Below are positions 16,369-25,451 of a stretch of 64,000 nucleotides of DNA, one piece after another. This DNA is from Sphingomonas sp. Leaf343 (GTDB lineage: Bacteria > Pseudomonadota > Alphaproteobacteria > Sphingomonadales > Sphingomonadaceae). Numbering within the stretch: the stretch's first letter is position 1; each line of letters starts with the position of its first letter. The notes beneath the pieces were generated by a model that had not been told where the DNA came from, did no database searches, and saw nothing but the letters and a program-made list of their open reading frames with translations. The DNA is taken from the NCBI RefSeq assembly GCF_001423765.1, contig NZ_LMPG01000001.1:826523-890522 (forward strand), in the 5' to 3' direction. A program made the position numbers and the translations under genes.

Positions 16369-17148
16369 TTACTTGCCGCGACGCTTGCGATGGCTGTCGA
16401 GGTCGAGCACCGCGCCCTCCTCGCCCTCGGGGAGCAGGCCGAGCCGGCGTGCGACCTCCTGATAGGCTTCCGCTTCGCCGCCAAGGTCCTGCCGGAATCG
16501 GTCCTTATCCATCTTGTCGTTGGTTTCGATGTCCCAGAGGCGGCAGCCGTCCGGGCTGATCTCGTCCGCGAGGATGATGCGACCGTAATCGTCGTCCCAG
16601 ACGCGGCCGAATTCCAGTTTGAAGTCGACCAGCCGGATGCCGACGCCGGCGAACAGGCCGCACAGGAAATCGTTCACGCGGATCGCGAGGTCGGCGATGT
16701 CGTGCATTTCCTCCTGACTGGCCCAGCCGAAGCAGGCGATATGCTCCTCGGACACCATCGGGTCACCGAGCGCATCGTCCTTGTAGTAATATTCGATAAT
16801 CGTGCGGGGGAGCTTCGTGCCCTCCTCGATCCCCAGCCGCTTCGACAGCGAGCCGGCGGCGACGTTGCGCACCACGACCTCGATCGGGACGATCTCGACC
16901 TGACGCACCAGCTGCTCGCGCATGTTGAGGCGGCGGATGAAGTGCGTGGGCACGCCGATATGGTCGAGCAGCGTGAAGACGTGCTCCGATATCCGGTTGT
17001 TCAGCACGCCCTTGCCGTTGATCGTGCCCTTTTTCTGGGCGTTGAACGCGGTGGCATCGTCCTTGAAATACTGGATGATCGTGCCGGGTTCGGGACCCTC
17101 GTACAGGATCTTGGCCTTGCCCTCGTAGATCTGGCGGCGGCGAGGCAT
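16369..17148 (-). CDS. purC: Phosphoribosylaminoimidazole-succinocarboxamide synthase
   Basis: A 259-residue SAICAR synthetase that condenses CAIR with aspartate using ATP. Motifs: the N-terminal [13 protein letters not shown] nucleotide-binding hairpin, [13 protein letters not shown], and [10 protein letters not shown] followed by [14 protein letters not shown], the metal and substrate site. Length and start are typical for the bacterial enzyme. It is first gene of the purC-purS-purQ operon. Confidence 0.97.
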   Translation of the reverse strand: MPRRRQIYEGKAKILYEGPEPGTIIQYFKDDATAFNAQKKGTINGKGVLNNRISEHVFTLLDHIGVPTHFIRRLNMREQLVRQVEIVPIEVVVRNVAAGSLSKRLGIEEGTKLPRTIIEYYYKDDALGDPMVSEEHIACFGWASQEEMHDIADLAIRVNDFLCGLFAGVGIRLVDFKLEFGRVWDDDYGRIILADEISPDGCRLWDIETNDKMDKDRFRQDLGGEAEAYQEVARRLGLLPEGEEGAVLDLDSHRKRRGK

Positions 17149-17250
17149 GCGGTTCCCCTGAAATTAGCAGCCCCGGACCCCGCGAGTGCGGTCGCGGGCC
17201 GGGGCAGGTAAGGATGGCGCGCCTATACGGGATGGGCGGGCAGGGTGCAA

Positions 17251-17601
17251 TCAGATCGGGCGATCCCGGTTGAGAAGGCGATCGTCGAGCAGGGCCTCCA
17301 TATCGCGGCGGCCGTCGGCGACCAGAACGATCGTCACAGTCGCACCGGCTACGCGGTACAGAATGCGATAGGGTGGGAAGACGATCTGGCGGTACTGCCG
17401 GCGACCGACGACCTCCAGTTCCCGTGGAACAGATCCCCGAAAGGGGAAGGTCGCCAAGGCTTCTACTCGGGCGATCACTTCGGTGACGAACGCGCCGGCC
17501 GCTTCGGCCGAACGATTATGGGCGAGGTAATCGGCGATCGCGTTCAGGTCCGTGGCTGCATCGGAATCGAACTTGACCTCGAAGTCGATCGGCTCGGTCA
17601 C
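17251..17601 (-). CDS. ParE/RelE-superfamily toxin
   Basis: A 116-residue ParE-like toxin. The pattern is an N-terminal helix pair (AATDLNAIADYLAHNRSAEAAGAFV) followed by beta strands with FPPYRILYRVAGATVTIVLVADGRRD, the RelE/ParE core ending in the usual hydrophobic-x-H/D-x-R-R/D block. ParE homologues typically poison DNA gyrase; RelE homologues cleave mRNA on the ribosome. It overlaps its antitoxin by 4 bp (17598-17601). The target cannot be read from the sequence. Placement beside parC is probably coincidental. Confidence 0.88.
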   Translation of the reverse strand: MTEPIDFEVKFDSDAATDLNAIADYLAHNRSAEAAGAFVTEVIARVEALATFPFRGSVPRELEVVGRRQYRQIVFPPYRILYRVAGATVTIVLVADGRRDMEALLDDRLLNRDRPI

Positions 17602-17873
17602 TCCGCAACATATTTCTGGCGCAGTTCCTCCAGCACTTCGCGGGCAGGGCGGGTCCGGCCCTCCTCGATGTTGCGCTCTGCCAACGCAATGATCTTCAGC
17701 ATGGCCAGTGTCTCCTGGGTTCGCTCGTACTCGCGAACGTCCTGCAGTACCGCTTTTGCCTCACCGTTCTGGGTAATGACGATGGGTGCGCCCCCGTCAT
17801 TGAGTTCGGCAATAATCTCGGCGGCGTTCGCCTTGACGTAGCTGATAGGCTTGATCTGGGTCGAGAAGCGCAT
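17598..17873 (-). CDS. Phd/YefM-family antitoxin
   Basis: A 91-residue antitoxin. The N-terminal half (KPISYVKANAAEIIAELNDGGAPIVITQNGEAKAVL) is the Phd/YefM DNA-binding fold and the C-terminal helix (ERNIEEGRTRPAREVLEELRQKY) is the toxin-wrapping tail. The ATG at 17873 has GGAG about 6 bp upstream; a GTG at 17885 would add four residues. First in a bicistronic operon with the ParE-like toxin. Such antitoxins repress their own promoter, and an imperfect palindrome lies just upstream. Confidence 0.9.
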   Translation of the reverse strand: MRFSTQIKPISYVKANAAEIIAELNDGGAPIVITQNGEAKAVLQDVREYERTQETLAMLKIIALAERNIEEGRTRPAREVLEELRQKYVAE

Positions 17874-17886
17874 GACCGACTCCACT

Positions 17887-17911
17887 GACTGAATATGGTC
17901 GATATATAGTC
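17887..17911. promoter_or_regulatory. Imperfect palindrome upstream of the toxin-antitoxin operon
   Basis: A 25-bp dyad from GACT at 17887 to AGTC at 17908-17911, with 18 of 25 positions symmetric and an AT-rich core. It sits 14 bp before the antitoxin ATG and overlaps the stop codon of the hydrolase gene. It is a plausible autoregulatory operator for the Phd-type antitoxin. Confidence 0.4.
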
Positions 17912-18963
17912 TAGCGCGCTAAGGGGGCAAGCGCGCTGAGGATCAATCCGCGCGTTGCACCCCAAGCGGATGTTTCCGGCGCGATCAGTTCGACGTGACC
18001 TGTCTTTGCCACGGTGTGGAGCGTGGCTTTGTCGCCCCTGGCCTTTGCAGACGCGACATAGTGGGTGGCCAAGCGGTAGGGGATGATGCGGTCTTCCCGC
18101 CCGTTGACGAGATCCTGTGGGATGCCGAGCGGGAGGAGGCGGGGGACGGAGGTGTCGGCGTACGGGTCGGGTCGGCTGCCGACGAGCTTCGCGACGACCT
18201 CCGTGCCGCAGCCATTGTCGGGGCTGGCGGCGGTGGCTTCGAGGTCGGGGAGGCCGCCCAGGCTGATGACGTGGGGGATCGGCAGCGGGTCGGCGACGTA
18301 GAGCGCGCTGGTTTTCGGCAGGCGTGCGCGGGCGGCGAGCCATAGCGCCAGATGCCCACCGGCGGAGTGGCCGACCGCGACGAGGCGGCGCGGGTCGAGG
18401 TGGAAGCGGCGGGCATTGGCGGTCATCGCGTCTGCCGCTGCCGCCACGTCCGCGAAGGTGCCGGGATAGCCGCCGCCGGTGCGGTCGACGCCGCGATAGT
18501 CGATGTTCCAGACGGCGACGCCATGCTTGCGCAGGTCGTCGGCGACCCAGTTCATCAGGCTGCGATCCGCAATCTCGGTCTGCCAGCAGCCGCCGTGGAC
18601 CATCAGCGCGACGGGGTGCGGACCGCGACCGGCCGGCAGCCAGACATCGACCTTCTGCATGGGGTCGGGGCCGTACTCGACGGTCGCGTCGGGTTTGGGT
18701 TGCACGCGTTTGGTCAGGTCGGGCCAGGTCAGGAGGCGGTCTGCGGACATGGCCGGAGTCATGCCGAGCGGAGCGACGAGAGCAAGCGCCAGCAGCGTCA
18801 GCGCGGTCCGAACTGGAGGAAGTGGAGGCGTTCCAGCGCGTCCTCCACTTTGCCGGAACGGAGACCGAAGTGGAGGAAGTGGAGGCGCTGGCGGGGCGGC
18901 CTCCGACGGCCGTCGCGCGGCGATGGCGTGGTGAGTAATCATGAGTACGGGAGCGACGATCAT
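17911..18963 (-). CDS. Alpha/beta hydrolase, secreted or membrane-anchored esterase-like
   Basis: About 350 residues. The hydrolase core starts near residue 80: an oxyanion HGG (LMVHGGCW), the nucleophile elbow GHSAGGHLALW, an acidic residue in VNGREDRIIP and the catalytic His in KTGHVELI. This layout resembles kynurenine formamidase/carboxylesterase-type enzymes; the substrate is unknown. A hydrophobic helix (ALTLLALALVAPLG) looks like a signal peptide but is preceded by an unusually long Pro/Arg-rich stretch. No start codon lies between that stretch and the helix. The ATG at 18963 (AAGGTG upstream) or 18942 is therefore tentative. The odd N-terminal part is encoded over a duplicated 17-bp sequence. 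Confidence 0.75.
   Translation of the reverse strand: MIVAPVLMITHHAIAARRPSEAAPPAPPLPPLRSPFRQSGGRAGTPPLPPVRTALTLLALALVAPLGMTPAMSADRLLTWPDLTKRVQPKPDATVEYGPDPMQKVDVWLPAGRGPHPVALMVHGGCWQTEIADRSLMNWVADDLRKHGVAVWNIDYRGVDRTGGGYPGTFADVAAAADAMTANARRFHLDPRRLVAVGHSAGGHLALWLAARARLPKTSALYVADPLPIPHVISLGGLPDLEATAASPDNGCGTEVVAKLVGSRPDPYADTSVPRLLPLGIPQDLVNGREDRIIPYRLATHYVASAKARGDKATLHTVAKTGHVELIAPETSAWGATRGLILSALAPLAR
18814..18887. repeat. Duplicated 17-bp sequence inside the hydrolase 5' region
   Basis: The identical sequence TGGAGGAAGTGGAGGCG occurs at 18814-18830 and 18871-18887, 57 bp apart, with further GGAGG-rich similarity between the copies. It encodes the Pro/Arg-rich extension of the alpha/beta hydrolase (two LPP-type segments). 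Confidence 0.8.
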
Positions 18964-19042
18964 GAGTTGCACCTTGCCATCTTGATGCGGAGTAGGACAG
19001 CCGGGATGACAAAACAGGAACGCGGGTGCTATCCCGTCGGCG

Positions 19043-21289
19043 ATGGCTGAATTGACCGACAAGGATGCGCCGATCGGCGTGCTGGATGCGCCGTTCGACA
19101 GTGCCTTGTCGGAGCGGTATCTGGTCTATGCGATGTCGACCATCACGGCGCGGTCGCTGCCGGATGTGCGCGACGGGCTGAAGCCGGTGCATCGTCGGTT
19201 GCTGTGGGCGATGCGGCTGCTGAAGCTGGACCCCAGCCAGGGTTACAAGAAGTGCGCGCGCGTCGTCGGCGATGTGATCGGCAAATATCATCCGCATGGC
19301 GATCAATCGGTCTACGACGCGATGGTCCGCCTCGCGCAGACATTCTCGCTGCGGTATCCGCTGGTCGACGGGCAGGGCAATTTCGGCAACATCGACGGCG
19401 ATAACGCCGCCGCGTACCGATACACCGAGGCGCGGCTGACGCAGGTCGCGATCGACCTGATGGACGGGCTGGACGAGGACGGTGCGAACCTTCGCCCGAC
19501 CTATAATGGCGAGGAGCAGGAGCCGGAGCTGTTCCCCGGCCTGTTCCCGAACCTGCTGGCGAACGGTGCGGCGGGAATCGCGGTCGGCATGGCGACCAGC
19601 ATTCCGCCGCATAACGCCGCCGAGTTGCTCGACGCGGCGATCGCGCTGGTGGATGATCGCGCCGCCGATGTGCTCGCGTTCGTGAAGGGGCCGGATTTTC
19701 CGACCGGCGGGTTGGTGGTCGATCCGGCGGCCGTGATCGCGGAAAGCTATCGCACCGGGCGGGGCAGCTTCCGCGTGCGCGCGCGCTGGACGGTCGAGCG
19801 CGAGAAGGGCGGCGGCTGGCAGGCGGTGGTCAGCGAGATTCCGTTCGGAGTGCAGAAGGGGAAGCTGATCGAGCAGATCGCGAGCCTCATCAACGACAAG
19901 AAGTTCCCGATTCTGGCCGATGTCCGCGACGAATCGGACGCCGAAGTGCGGATCGTGCTGGAGCCGCGCAGCCGTACGGTGGACGCGAGCGTGCTGATGG
20001 ACGGGTTGTTCCGGTTGGCCGACCTTGAAGTGCGGGTGCCGTTGAACCTGAACGTGCTCGACAAGGACCGGACGCCGCGCGTCATGAGTCTGGCGGAGGC
20101 GCTGGGCGCGTGGGTCGATCATCAGTTCGTAGTGCTGGAACGGCGAACGCGGCACCGGCTGGACAAGATCGCGGATCGGGTCGAGCTGCTCGACGGGTAT
20201 CTGATTGCGTATCTGAACCTCGATCGCGTGATCGAAATCATCCGCACCGAGGACGAGCCCAAGCAGGTGATGATCGCCGAGTTCGGCCTGACCGATCGGC
20301 AGGCGGAGGCGATCCTGAACATGCGGCTGCGCAGCCTGCGCCGGCTGGAGGAGTTCGAGATCCGCAAGGAGCGGGACTCGCTCGACAAGGAACGCGCGGG
20401 ACTGGCGGCGCTGCTCGAATCGCCGGCGAAGCAGAAGACGCGGATGAAGCGCGACCTGACCAAGGTGCGCGACCGGTACGGGCCGGCGACGGTACTGGGC
20501 GCGCGGCGGACGACGATCGAGGAGGCGGCGCCAGCGCGCGAAATCCCGCTGGAGGCGATGATCGAGCGGGAGCCGATCACCGTCATCCTGTCCCGGCGCG
20601 GCTGGATACGCGCGCTGCGCGGGCACAACGACCTGTCCGCGCCGGATACGATGAAGTTCAAGGAGGGCGACGGTCCGGCCTTGGCCTTCCACGCGCAGAC
20701 CACCGACAAGCTGCTGATGGCGGCGGAGAACGGGCGGTTCTACACGCTGGCGGCGGACAAGCTGCCGGGCGGGCGCGGGTTCGGCGAGCCGGTGCGGGCG
20801 ATGGTCGATCTGGACGGCAGCGTCGGGGTGATCGCGCTGGTGCGGGCGAGCGGGCAGGACCGGCTGCTGCTGGCGGCGAGCGACGGGCGCGGGTTCATCG
20901 TGCAGGTGGCGGACACGATCGCCGAGACGCGCAAGGGCAAGACGGTGATGACGCCGCGCACCGGCGCGCTGCTGAAGGTGGTGCGGCCGGTCGGCAAGGA
21001 CGACGATTACGTCGCGGCGATCGGCGACAACCGCAAGATGCTGGTCTTCCCGATCGCCGAGCTGGTGGAGATGAGCCGCGGGCAGGGATTGCAGTTGCAG
21101 CGATTCCGCGACGGCGGATTGTCCGACGCCAAGACGTTCGTGTTCGCACAGGGGCTGAGCTGGCCGATGGGCGGCGGTACGGGACGGATGCGGTCGGAGC
21201 CGGACCTGTCCGCCTGGCGGGCGGCGCGCGGCGCGGCTGGGCGGATGCCGCCGACCGGTTTCCCGCGCGACAACCGGTTCGGGACCTGA
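19043..21289 (+). CDS. parC: DNA topoisomerase IV subunit A
   Basis: A 748-residue type IIA topoisomerase subunit that decatenates daughter chromosomes with ParE. The N-terminal breakage-reunion domain has [15 protein letters not shown], the quinolone-region motif [13 protein letters not shown] (83-92) and the active-site tyrosine, about Tyr127, in YRYTEARL. The C-terminal half has the degenerate beta-propeller. Its length, and a lack of the GyrA box, separate it from GyrA. At the position of E. coli ParC Ser80 it has Gln88, as I recall from related alphaproteobacterial ParC proteins. Its ATG lies 79 bp from the divergent hydrolase start; the spacer holds the control region. Confidence 0.95.
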   Translation: MAELTDKDAPIGVLDAPFDSALSERYLVYAMSTITARSLPDVRDGLKPVHRRLLWAMRLLKLDPSQGYKKCARVVGDVIGKYHPHGDQSVYDAMVRLAQTFSLRYPLVDGQGNFGNIDGDNAAAYRYTEARLTQVAIDLMDGLDEDGANLRPTYNGEEQEPELFPGLFPNLLANGAAGIAVGMATSIPPHNAAELLDAAIALVDDRAADVLAFVKGPDFPTGGLVVDPAAVIAESYRTGRGSFRVRARWTVEREKGGGWQAVVSEIPFGVQKGKLIEQIASLINDKKFPILADVRDESDAEVRIVLEPRSRTVDASVLMDGLFRLADLEVRVPLNLNVLDKDRTPRVMSLAEALGAWVDHQFVVLERRTRHRLDKIADRVELLDGYLIAYLNLDRVIEIIRTEDEPKQVMIAEFGLTDRQAEAILNMRLRSLRRLEEFEIRKERDSLDKERAGLAALLESPAKQKTRMKRDLTKVRDRYGPATVLGARRTTIEEAAPAREIPLEAMIEREPITVILSRRGWIRALRGHNDLSAPDTMKFKEGDGPALAFHAQTTDKLLMAAENGRFYTLAADKLPGGRGFGEPVRAMVDLDGSVGVIALVRASGQDRLLLAASDGRGFIVQVADTIAETRKGKTVMTPRTGALLKVVRPVGKDDDYVAAIGDNRKMLVFPIAELVEMSRGQGLQLQRFRDGGLSDAKTFVFAQGLSWPMGGGTGRMRSEPDLSAWRAARGAAGRMPPTGFPRDNRFGT

Positions 21290-21386
21290 CCACGGTGCCG
21301 ACCGGAGCCAATGTATGTTGCCCCGGTAAAACATGTTTTTGATAAAGCTTCAGCGGGTCTTAACCAGTCGCATCTAGAGCCGGGAC

Positions 21387-23063
21387 ATGGCCATAGCCCA
21401 GCCCGAGCCCCCGTTGCCGCCACCGTTCACGGTGCAGGGTGTCGCACGCGCGCTGGAGCTGATGCCGATCCCCGCGGCACATGTGATTCGAGAGGGCAAC
21501 GGGTTCCAGTTCGTGGCGGTCAATCGCGCCTATCGCACCGCCGGGCTGGGGATCGTTGCGGAACGATCGCCGCTGCTGGCGAGCATCGCGTCGCGGATCG
21601 AGACGTTTCTGGGTTCCGACGACCTCCACATGGCGTTCGACTGGACGATCGGCAGCGCAGTCGACTGTCGCTATTTCCGGGTGACGCTGGCGCGATCCGA
21701 CGCGCGGCTGCGGGGACGGTGCACGATCACGCTGATTGACCAGACGTCGCAGACCCATACCGAACGCAGCCTGCGCCGGGAAATGACGACCGACAGCCTG
21801 ACCGGGCTGCCGAATCGCGAAGGGTTCGCCGACCTGATCGAAGCGGCCGAGAGCGACCGCGGCCACCGTGCCGTCATGGTCATCGACGTAGCGCGCTTCG
21901 GCCGGGTCAATGCGTGTCTCGGCAGCCTGTCGGGGGACGAACTGCTCATCACCGTGGCGCGGCGGGTCAAGGGTGCGCTGAGGGCACGCGATACGCTCGC
22001 GAGGATCGGCGGCGACGAATTCGGCGTGCTGATGACGATCGACGAACGGCATGACGAGGCGCACGAACTGGCCAACCGCATCCGGGGTGCGCTGGCCACG
22101 CCGTTCCGGCTGACCGATTTCGAGATCAGCGTCGATTGCTCGATCGGCGTCGCCTATGGCTCGGAGCCGGGCAGCATCGACGATCTGGTTCGCCACGCGC
22201 AGTTCGCGACGAAGCGCGCCAAGACGACCGGACGCGTCGAGACGTACCAGACGCAGGCATTCACGATCGCGCGCGAGCAGTTCGGCATGGAGACCGCGCT
22301 GCGCCGGGCGATCGAGCAAAGACGGCTGCGACTGACCTATCAACCGATCTGCGATCTGGCGACGGGCGACACGATCGCGTTCGAGGCGCTGGCGCGGTGG
22401 CGCGAGGGGGCGGAGGAACTGGCGCCGGCCGATTTCATCCCGGTGGCGGAGGAATCGGGCCTGATCGTGCCGCTGGGCCGCTGGGCGATCGACGAGGCGG
22501 CGCGGACGCTGGCATCGTGGGACGGCGCGATGGGCGGGCATTGCGGCGTCAGGCTGGCGGTCAACTTGTCGGCGATCCAGTTGCAGCGCGACGCGATCGC
22601 GCCCGTCGTGCGCCGCGCGCTCGACCGGACGGGATTGAGCGGCGACCGCTTCACGCTGGAGCTGACGGAAAGTGCGATCGTCACCGATCCGGATCGGATC
22701 GCCGGCACGATGCACGCGCTGAAGGCGCTGGGCACGACGCTGGCGATGGACGATTTCGGGACGGGCTATTCCAACCTCGCCTACCTTCAGAAACTTCCGA
22801 TCGACATATTGAAGATCGACCGCAGCTTCGTGACGGGGATGCTGGCCGATCGCGACAAGATCGCCATCGTGCGCGCGATCCTGAGTCTGGCGCAGGCCCT
22901 GGGGATGAAAACCACCGCCGAGGGGATCGAGACGGGCGAGCTGGCGCAGACGCTGGCGGCGCTGGGTTGTACCTATGGTCAGGGCTATCATTACGCCCGC
23001 CCACTGGAGGCGCATGTCGCGCTGGCGATGCTGATGGAGCGGCCGCGCGGACGGGTTCTCTAG
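21387..23063 (+). CDS. GGDEF-EAL bifunctional cyclic-di-GMP signalling protein with N-terminal PAS-like sensor
   Basis: A 558-residue protein without membrane segments. Residues about 20-125 look like a PAS sensor. A diguanylate cyclase domain follows with an intact GGDEF at 208-212 and a phosphodiesterase EAL domain with EAL at 333-335. The loop-6 motif DDFGTGYSNLAYLQKLPIDILKID is intact, so both activities are possible. A palindrome AAAACATGTTTT lies at 21328-21339, 48 bp before the ATG, and might be an operator. It is convergent with cca, the stop codons overlapping. Confidence 0.93.
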   Translation: MAIAQPEPPLPPPFTVQGVARALELMPIPAAHVIREGNGFQFVAVNRAYRTAGLGIVAERSPLLASIASRIETFLGSDDLHMAFDWTIGSAVDCRYFRVTLARSDARLRGRCTITLIDQTSQTHTERSLRREMTTDSLTGLPNREGFADLIEAAESDRGHRAVMVIDVARFGRVNACLGSLSGDELLITVARRVKGALRARDTLARIGGDEFGVLMTIDERHDEAHELANRIRGALATPFRLTDFEISVDCSIGVAYGSEPGSIDDLVRHAQFATKRAKTTGRVETYQTQAFTIAREQFGMETALRRAIEQRRLRLTYQPICDLATGDTIAFEALARWREGAEELAPADFIPVAEESGLIVPLGRWAIDEAARTLASWDGAMGGHCGVRLAVNLSAIQLQRDAIAPVVRRALDRTGLSGDRFTLELTESAIVTDPDRIAGTMHALKALGTTLAMDDFGTGYSNLAYLQKLPIDILKIDRSFVTGMLADRDKIAIVRAILSLAQALGMKTTAEGIETGELAQTLAALGCTYGQGYHYARPLEAHVALAMLMERPRGRVL

Positions 23064-24253
23064 AGGTCAGCCTTTCCGGCCAGCGTTTCCGCCACCGTCG
23101 CGTCGGCGATCGTCTCCACGCGCGCGGCATCAGGGAAGTCCTCCGCGATCCACCGCGTCTCGATCGCCCGCAGCGCCGCCGCGACCTGCGGCCCCCTGGC
23201 CAGGCCGCGGGTGACGAGCGCACCGCCGGTGATCGGCAGGCGCGGGACGGGCCAACCCGCCAGCACACCCACGTCATGACCCGCCAGCAGCAGGCGATCG
23301 ACGGCGATCGTCACGCCGCAGCGATAGGCGAGCGCATGCGGACCCTCGTCACCGGGGCCGGCGGTGGCGGCGTTCAGGCGCTTGCGATCGGTGTTGGACA
23401 GCTTCAGCCGTGCACCGACCCCATCCGCATCGGCGGCGGGCACCAGCGCGGCGAGGCGGCGGATGGCGTCGGGAGCGATGCCGGATCGCCGTTCCGCCGC
23501 CGCGAGCGCGGCCAGCCGGGCGACCCCCGCCGCGTCGATTTCCGGCAGGACGGCGCGAAGGATGGCGTGGTCGACCATCAGCGCCACGACGGACACCGCG
23601 TCGCGCGCGACCAGCAGCTTCAGCATTTCCGCCGCAATGCGTTCCCGCGACAGCGCCATCAGGTCGTTAGCCCGCGCAGCGCAGGCGGCAAGACCGTCCG
23701 CATCGATCGCATCGCCGAATCGCGCATGAAAGCGGAAGAAGCGCAGGATTCGCAGGTGATCCTCCGCGATCCGGCGCAGGGGATCGCCGATGAAGCGGAC
23801 GCGGCCGGCGGCGAGATCGGCCAGTCCGTCATGATAGTCGTAGACCATGCCGGTCGCCGGATCGGCATAGAGCGCGTTCATCGTGAAATCGCGCCGGTCC
23901 GCATCCTCCCGCCAGTCGTCGGTGAAGGCGACCAGGGCGTGGCGGCCGTCGGTCGCGACATCCCGGCGCAGCGTCGTGACCTCGATCGGCTGGCCGGCGA
24001 GGATGGCAGTGACGGTGCCGTGGGCAAGCCCCGTCGGCACGGCCTTGATTCCCGCCTCCTTCAGGCGGCGCAGCACCTCCTCCGGCGCATGCGACGTGGC
24101 GATATCGATATCCGCGGCATCGATTCCGAGCAGCGTGTCGCGCACGACGCCGCCGACATAGCGCGCCTCGCCGATGCTGCCGCCCAGGATCGCGGCCAGC
24201 CGGTCCAGCCCCTCGCGGCGACGCCACGGGGCGTCGGGCAGGATCGTAGTCAC
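23060..24253 (-). CDS. cca: CCA-adding tRNA nucleotidyltransferase / poly(A) polymerase family
   Basis: A 397-residue class II nucleotidyltransferase. The head domain has ARYVGGVVRDTLLG, then the metal-binding acidic pair in AADIDIATSHAPEE, and RRDFTMNALYAD. The RRIAEDHLRILRFFRF block marks the neck region. It repairs or adds the tRNA 3' CCA; the tRNA in this window already encodes it. The start is the GTG at 24253, which overlaps the NUDIX stop in GTGA and gives a family-like N-terminus. The operon order is DUF1285-NUDIX-cca, all with 4-bp overlaps, an arrangement common in Alphaproteobacteria. Confidence 0.94.
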   Translation of the reverse strand: MTTILPDAPWRRREGLDRLAAILGGSIGEARYVGGVVRDTLLGIDAADIDIATSHAPEEVLRRLKEAGIKAVPTGLAHGTVTAILAGQPIEVTTLRRDVATDGRHALVAFTDDWREDADRRDFTMNALYADPATGMVYDYHDGLADLAAGRVRFIGDPLRRIAEDHLRILRFFRFHARFGDAIDADGLAACAARANDLMALSRERIAAEMLKLLVARDAVSVVALMVDHAILRAVLPEIDAAGVARLAALAAAERRSGIAPDAIRRLAALVPAADADGVGARLKLSNTDRKRLNAATAGPGDEGPHALAYRCGVTIAVDRLLLAGHDVGVLAGWPVPRLPITGGALVTRGLARGPQVAAALRAIETRWIAEDFPDAARVETIADATVAETLAGKADL

Positions 24254-24834
24254 AGGTTCACCAGCCGGCGCGAGAGGTTGACGATCATTCCTGCGGTCGC
24301 GCCCCAGATCCGGCGGTCGTTCCACAGAATCTCGACATATCGCCGCTCCGCTCCTTGCCACAGTGCGGTGCGGGGGGCGTGATTGGCGATATCGAGCAGG
24401 AAGGCGAGGGGCACCTCGAACACGCTCGCCACCTCCGCCTCCGCCGCGATCAGCGGCAGATCGGGCGGGACGACGGCGAGGACGGGCACGATCTCGAACC
24501 CGGTGCCGGTGCGATACGGCTCCATAGTCGCGATGACCTGCGGCAGGGTGCGGGGGAGGGCGATTTCCTCCTCCGCCTCGCGCAGGGCCGCTGCGATCGC
24601 ATCCTCGCCGGGATCGAGGCGGCCGCCCGGGAAGGCGACCTGGCCGGGATGTTGGCGCAGGGTTTCGGTACGCTGCGTCAGGATGACGCCGGGTTCGGGG
24701 CGGTCGGTGATCGCCACCAGCACCGCCGCCGCCGTCATGTCGCTGCGCGTCGCCAGTTCGTTGTCGTCGCCGTCAAGCATCGTGCCGCCCGCCGAACGTG
24801 CGATCGCGGCACGCAGCCGCTCCGCCAGCATCAT
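24250..24834 (-). CDS. NUDIX hydrolase, CoA pyrophosphatase-like
   Basis: A 194-residue enzyme. The NUDIX box runs from GGRLDPGED to REAEEEIAL; the usual Gly near the end (REUXEEXGU) is Ala here, while the catalytic glutamates are kept. The preceding LRQHPGQVAFPGG is the CoA-pyrophosphatase (NudL-type) pattern, so it probably hydrolyses CoA or related nucleotide diphosphate derivatives. It is translationally coupled to the DUF1285 gene upstream (ATGA at 24831-24834) and to cca downstream. Confidence 0.9.
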   Translation of the reverse strand: MMLAERLRAAIARSAGGTMLDGDDNELATRSDMTAAAVLVAITDRPEPGVILTQRTETLRQHPGQVAFPGGRLDPGEDAIAAALREAEEEIALPRTLPQVIATMEPYRTGTGFEIVPVLAVVPPDLPLIAAEAEVASVFEVPLAFLLDIANHAPRTALWQGAERRYVEILWNDRRIWGATAGMIVNLSRRLVNL

Positions 24835-25412
24835 GCCGTGGCCGGCGCGAACGAAAAGAACGCACCGTCGCTCCAGATGCCGGGAACGTCGCCGGCTCCG
24901 CCGATCGCGCGATCGGCGAGTTCGTAATAGACGGGGCGGGCAACCAGCGCCTCCAGCCCCGCATCGATCGCGCCGCGGACGTGCAGATAGGGGCGCGGCC
25001 CGTCCGGCCCCTCCGCGAATCGCAGCGGATGCTGCGGCCCGGCGGTGACCAGGTCGCCGGTGTTGAGCCGGAAGGCGAGGCGCGAATCGGGGCCGTCGCC
25101 CTCCGCCTTCATCTCCACCGCGACGAACGGCGCATCCTCGACCGCGATGGTCAGCTTTTCGACGGGCGTGACGAGGACGTAGCCGCCATCCGCTTCCCGG
25201 CGGAGGATCGTGGAGAACAGGCGTACCATAGCGGGACGGCCGATCGGTGATCCCTGATAAAACCACGTCCCGTCCGATGCGATCCGCATCTCACTATCGC
25301 CGCAATGCGACGGGTTCCACTGGTCGACGGGCGGCAGGCGCCGTTCCTCGACCAGCCTTGCGATCTCCGGCAGGCTGAGCGTGGCGAGGTCGGGTAGCGG
25401 CTCCATCGGCAT
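24831..25412 (-). CDS. DUF1285 family protein
   Basis: A 193-residue cytosolic protein of conserved but unassigned function. Typical signatures: a PPVDQWNPSHCGDSEMRI segment near residue 30, the DGTWFYQGSPIGRPAMVRLFSTIL block and a C-terminal YYELADRA. It heads the operon with the NUDIX hydrolase and cca. The family is widespread in Alphaproteobacteria and nearly always in this context. No catalytic motif can be named. Confidence 0.9.
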   Translation of the reverse strand: MPMEPLPDLATLSLPEIARLVEERRLPPVDQWNPSHCGDSEMRIASDGTWFYQGSPIGRPAMVRLFSTILRREADGGYVLVTPVEKLTIAVEDAPFVAVEMKAEGDGPDSRLAFRLNTGDLVTAGPQHPLRFAEGPDGPRPYLHVRGAIDAGLEALVARPVYYELADRAIGGAGDVPGIWSDGAFFSFAPATA

Positions 25413-25451
25413 GGCGCGCGAGGTAGGCCCGCGCGGCGGATGCGTAAAGGC

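Noticed and set aside
17696..21334. A 1212-codon open frame on the minus strand opposite parC
   Set aside because: It runs antisense through parC, whose protein is complete and well conserved. The antisense product is a low-complexity Arg/His/Gln-rich sequence typical of high-GC antisense frames.
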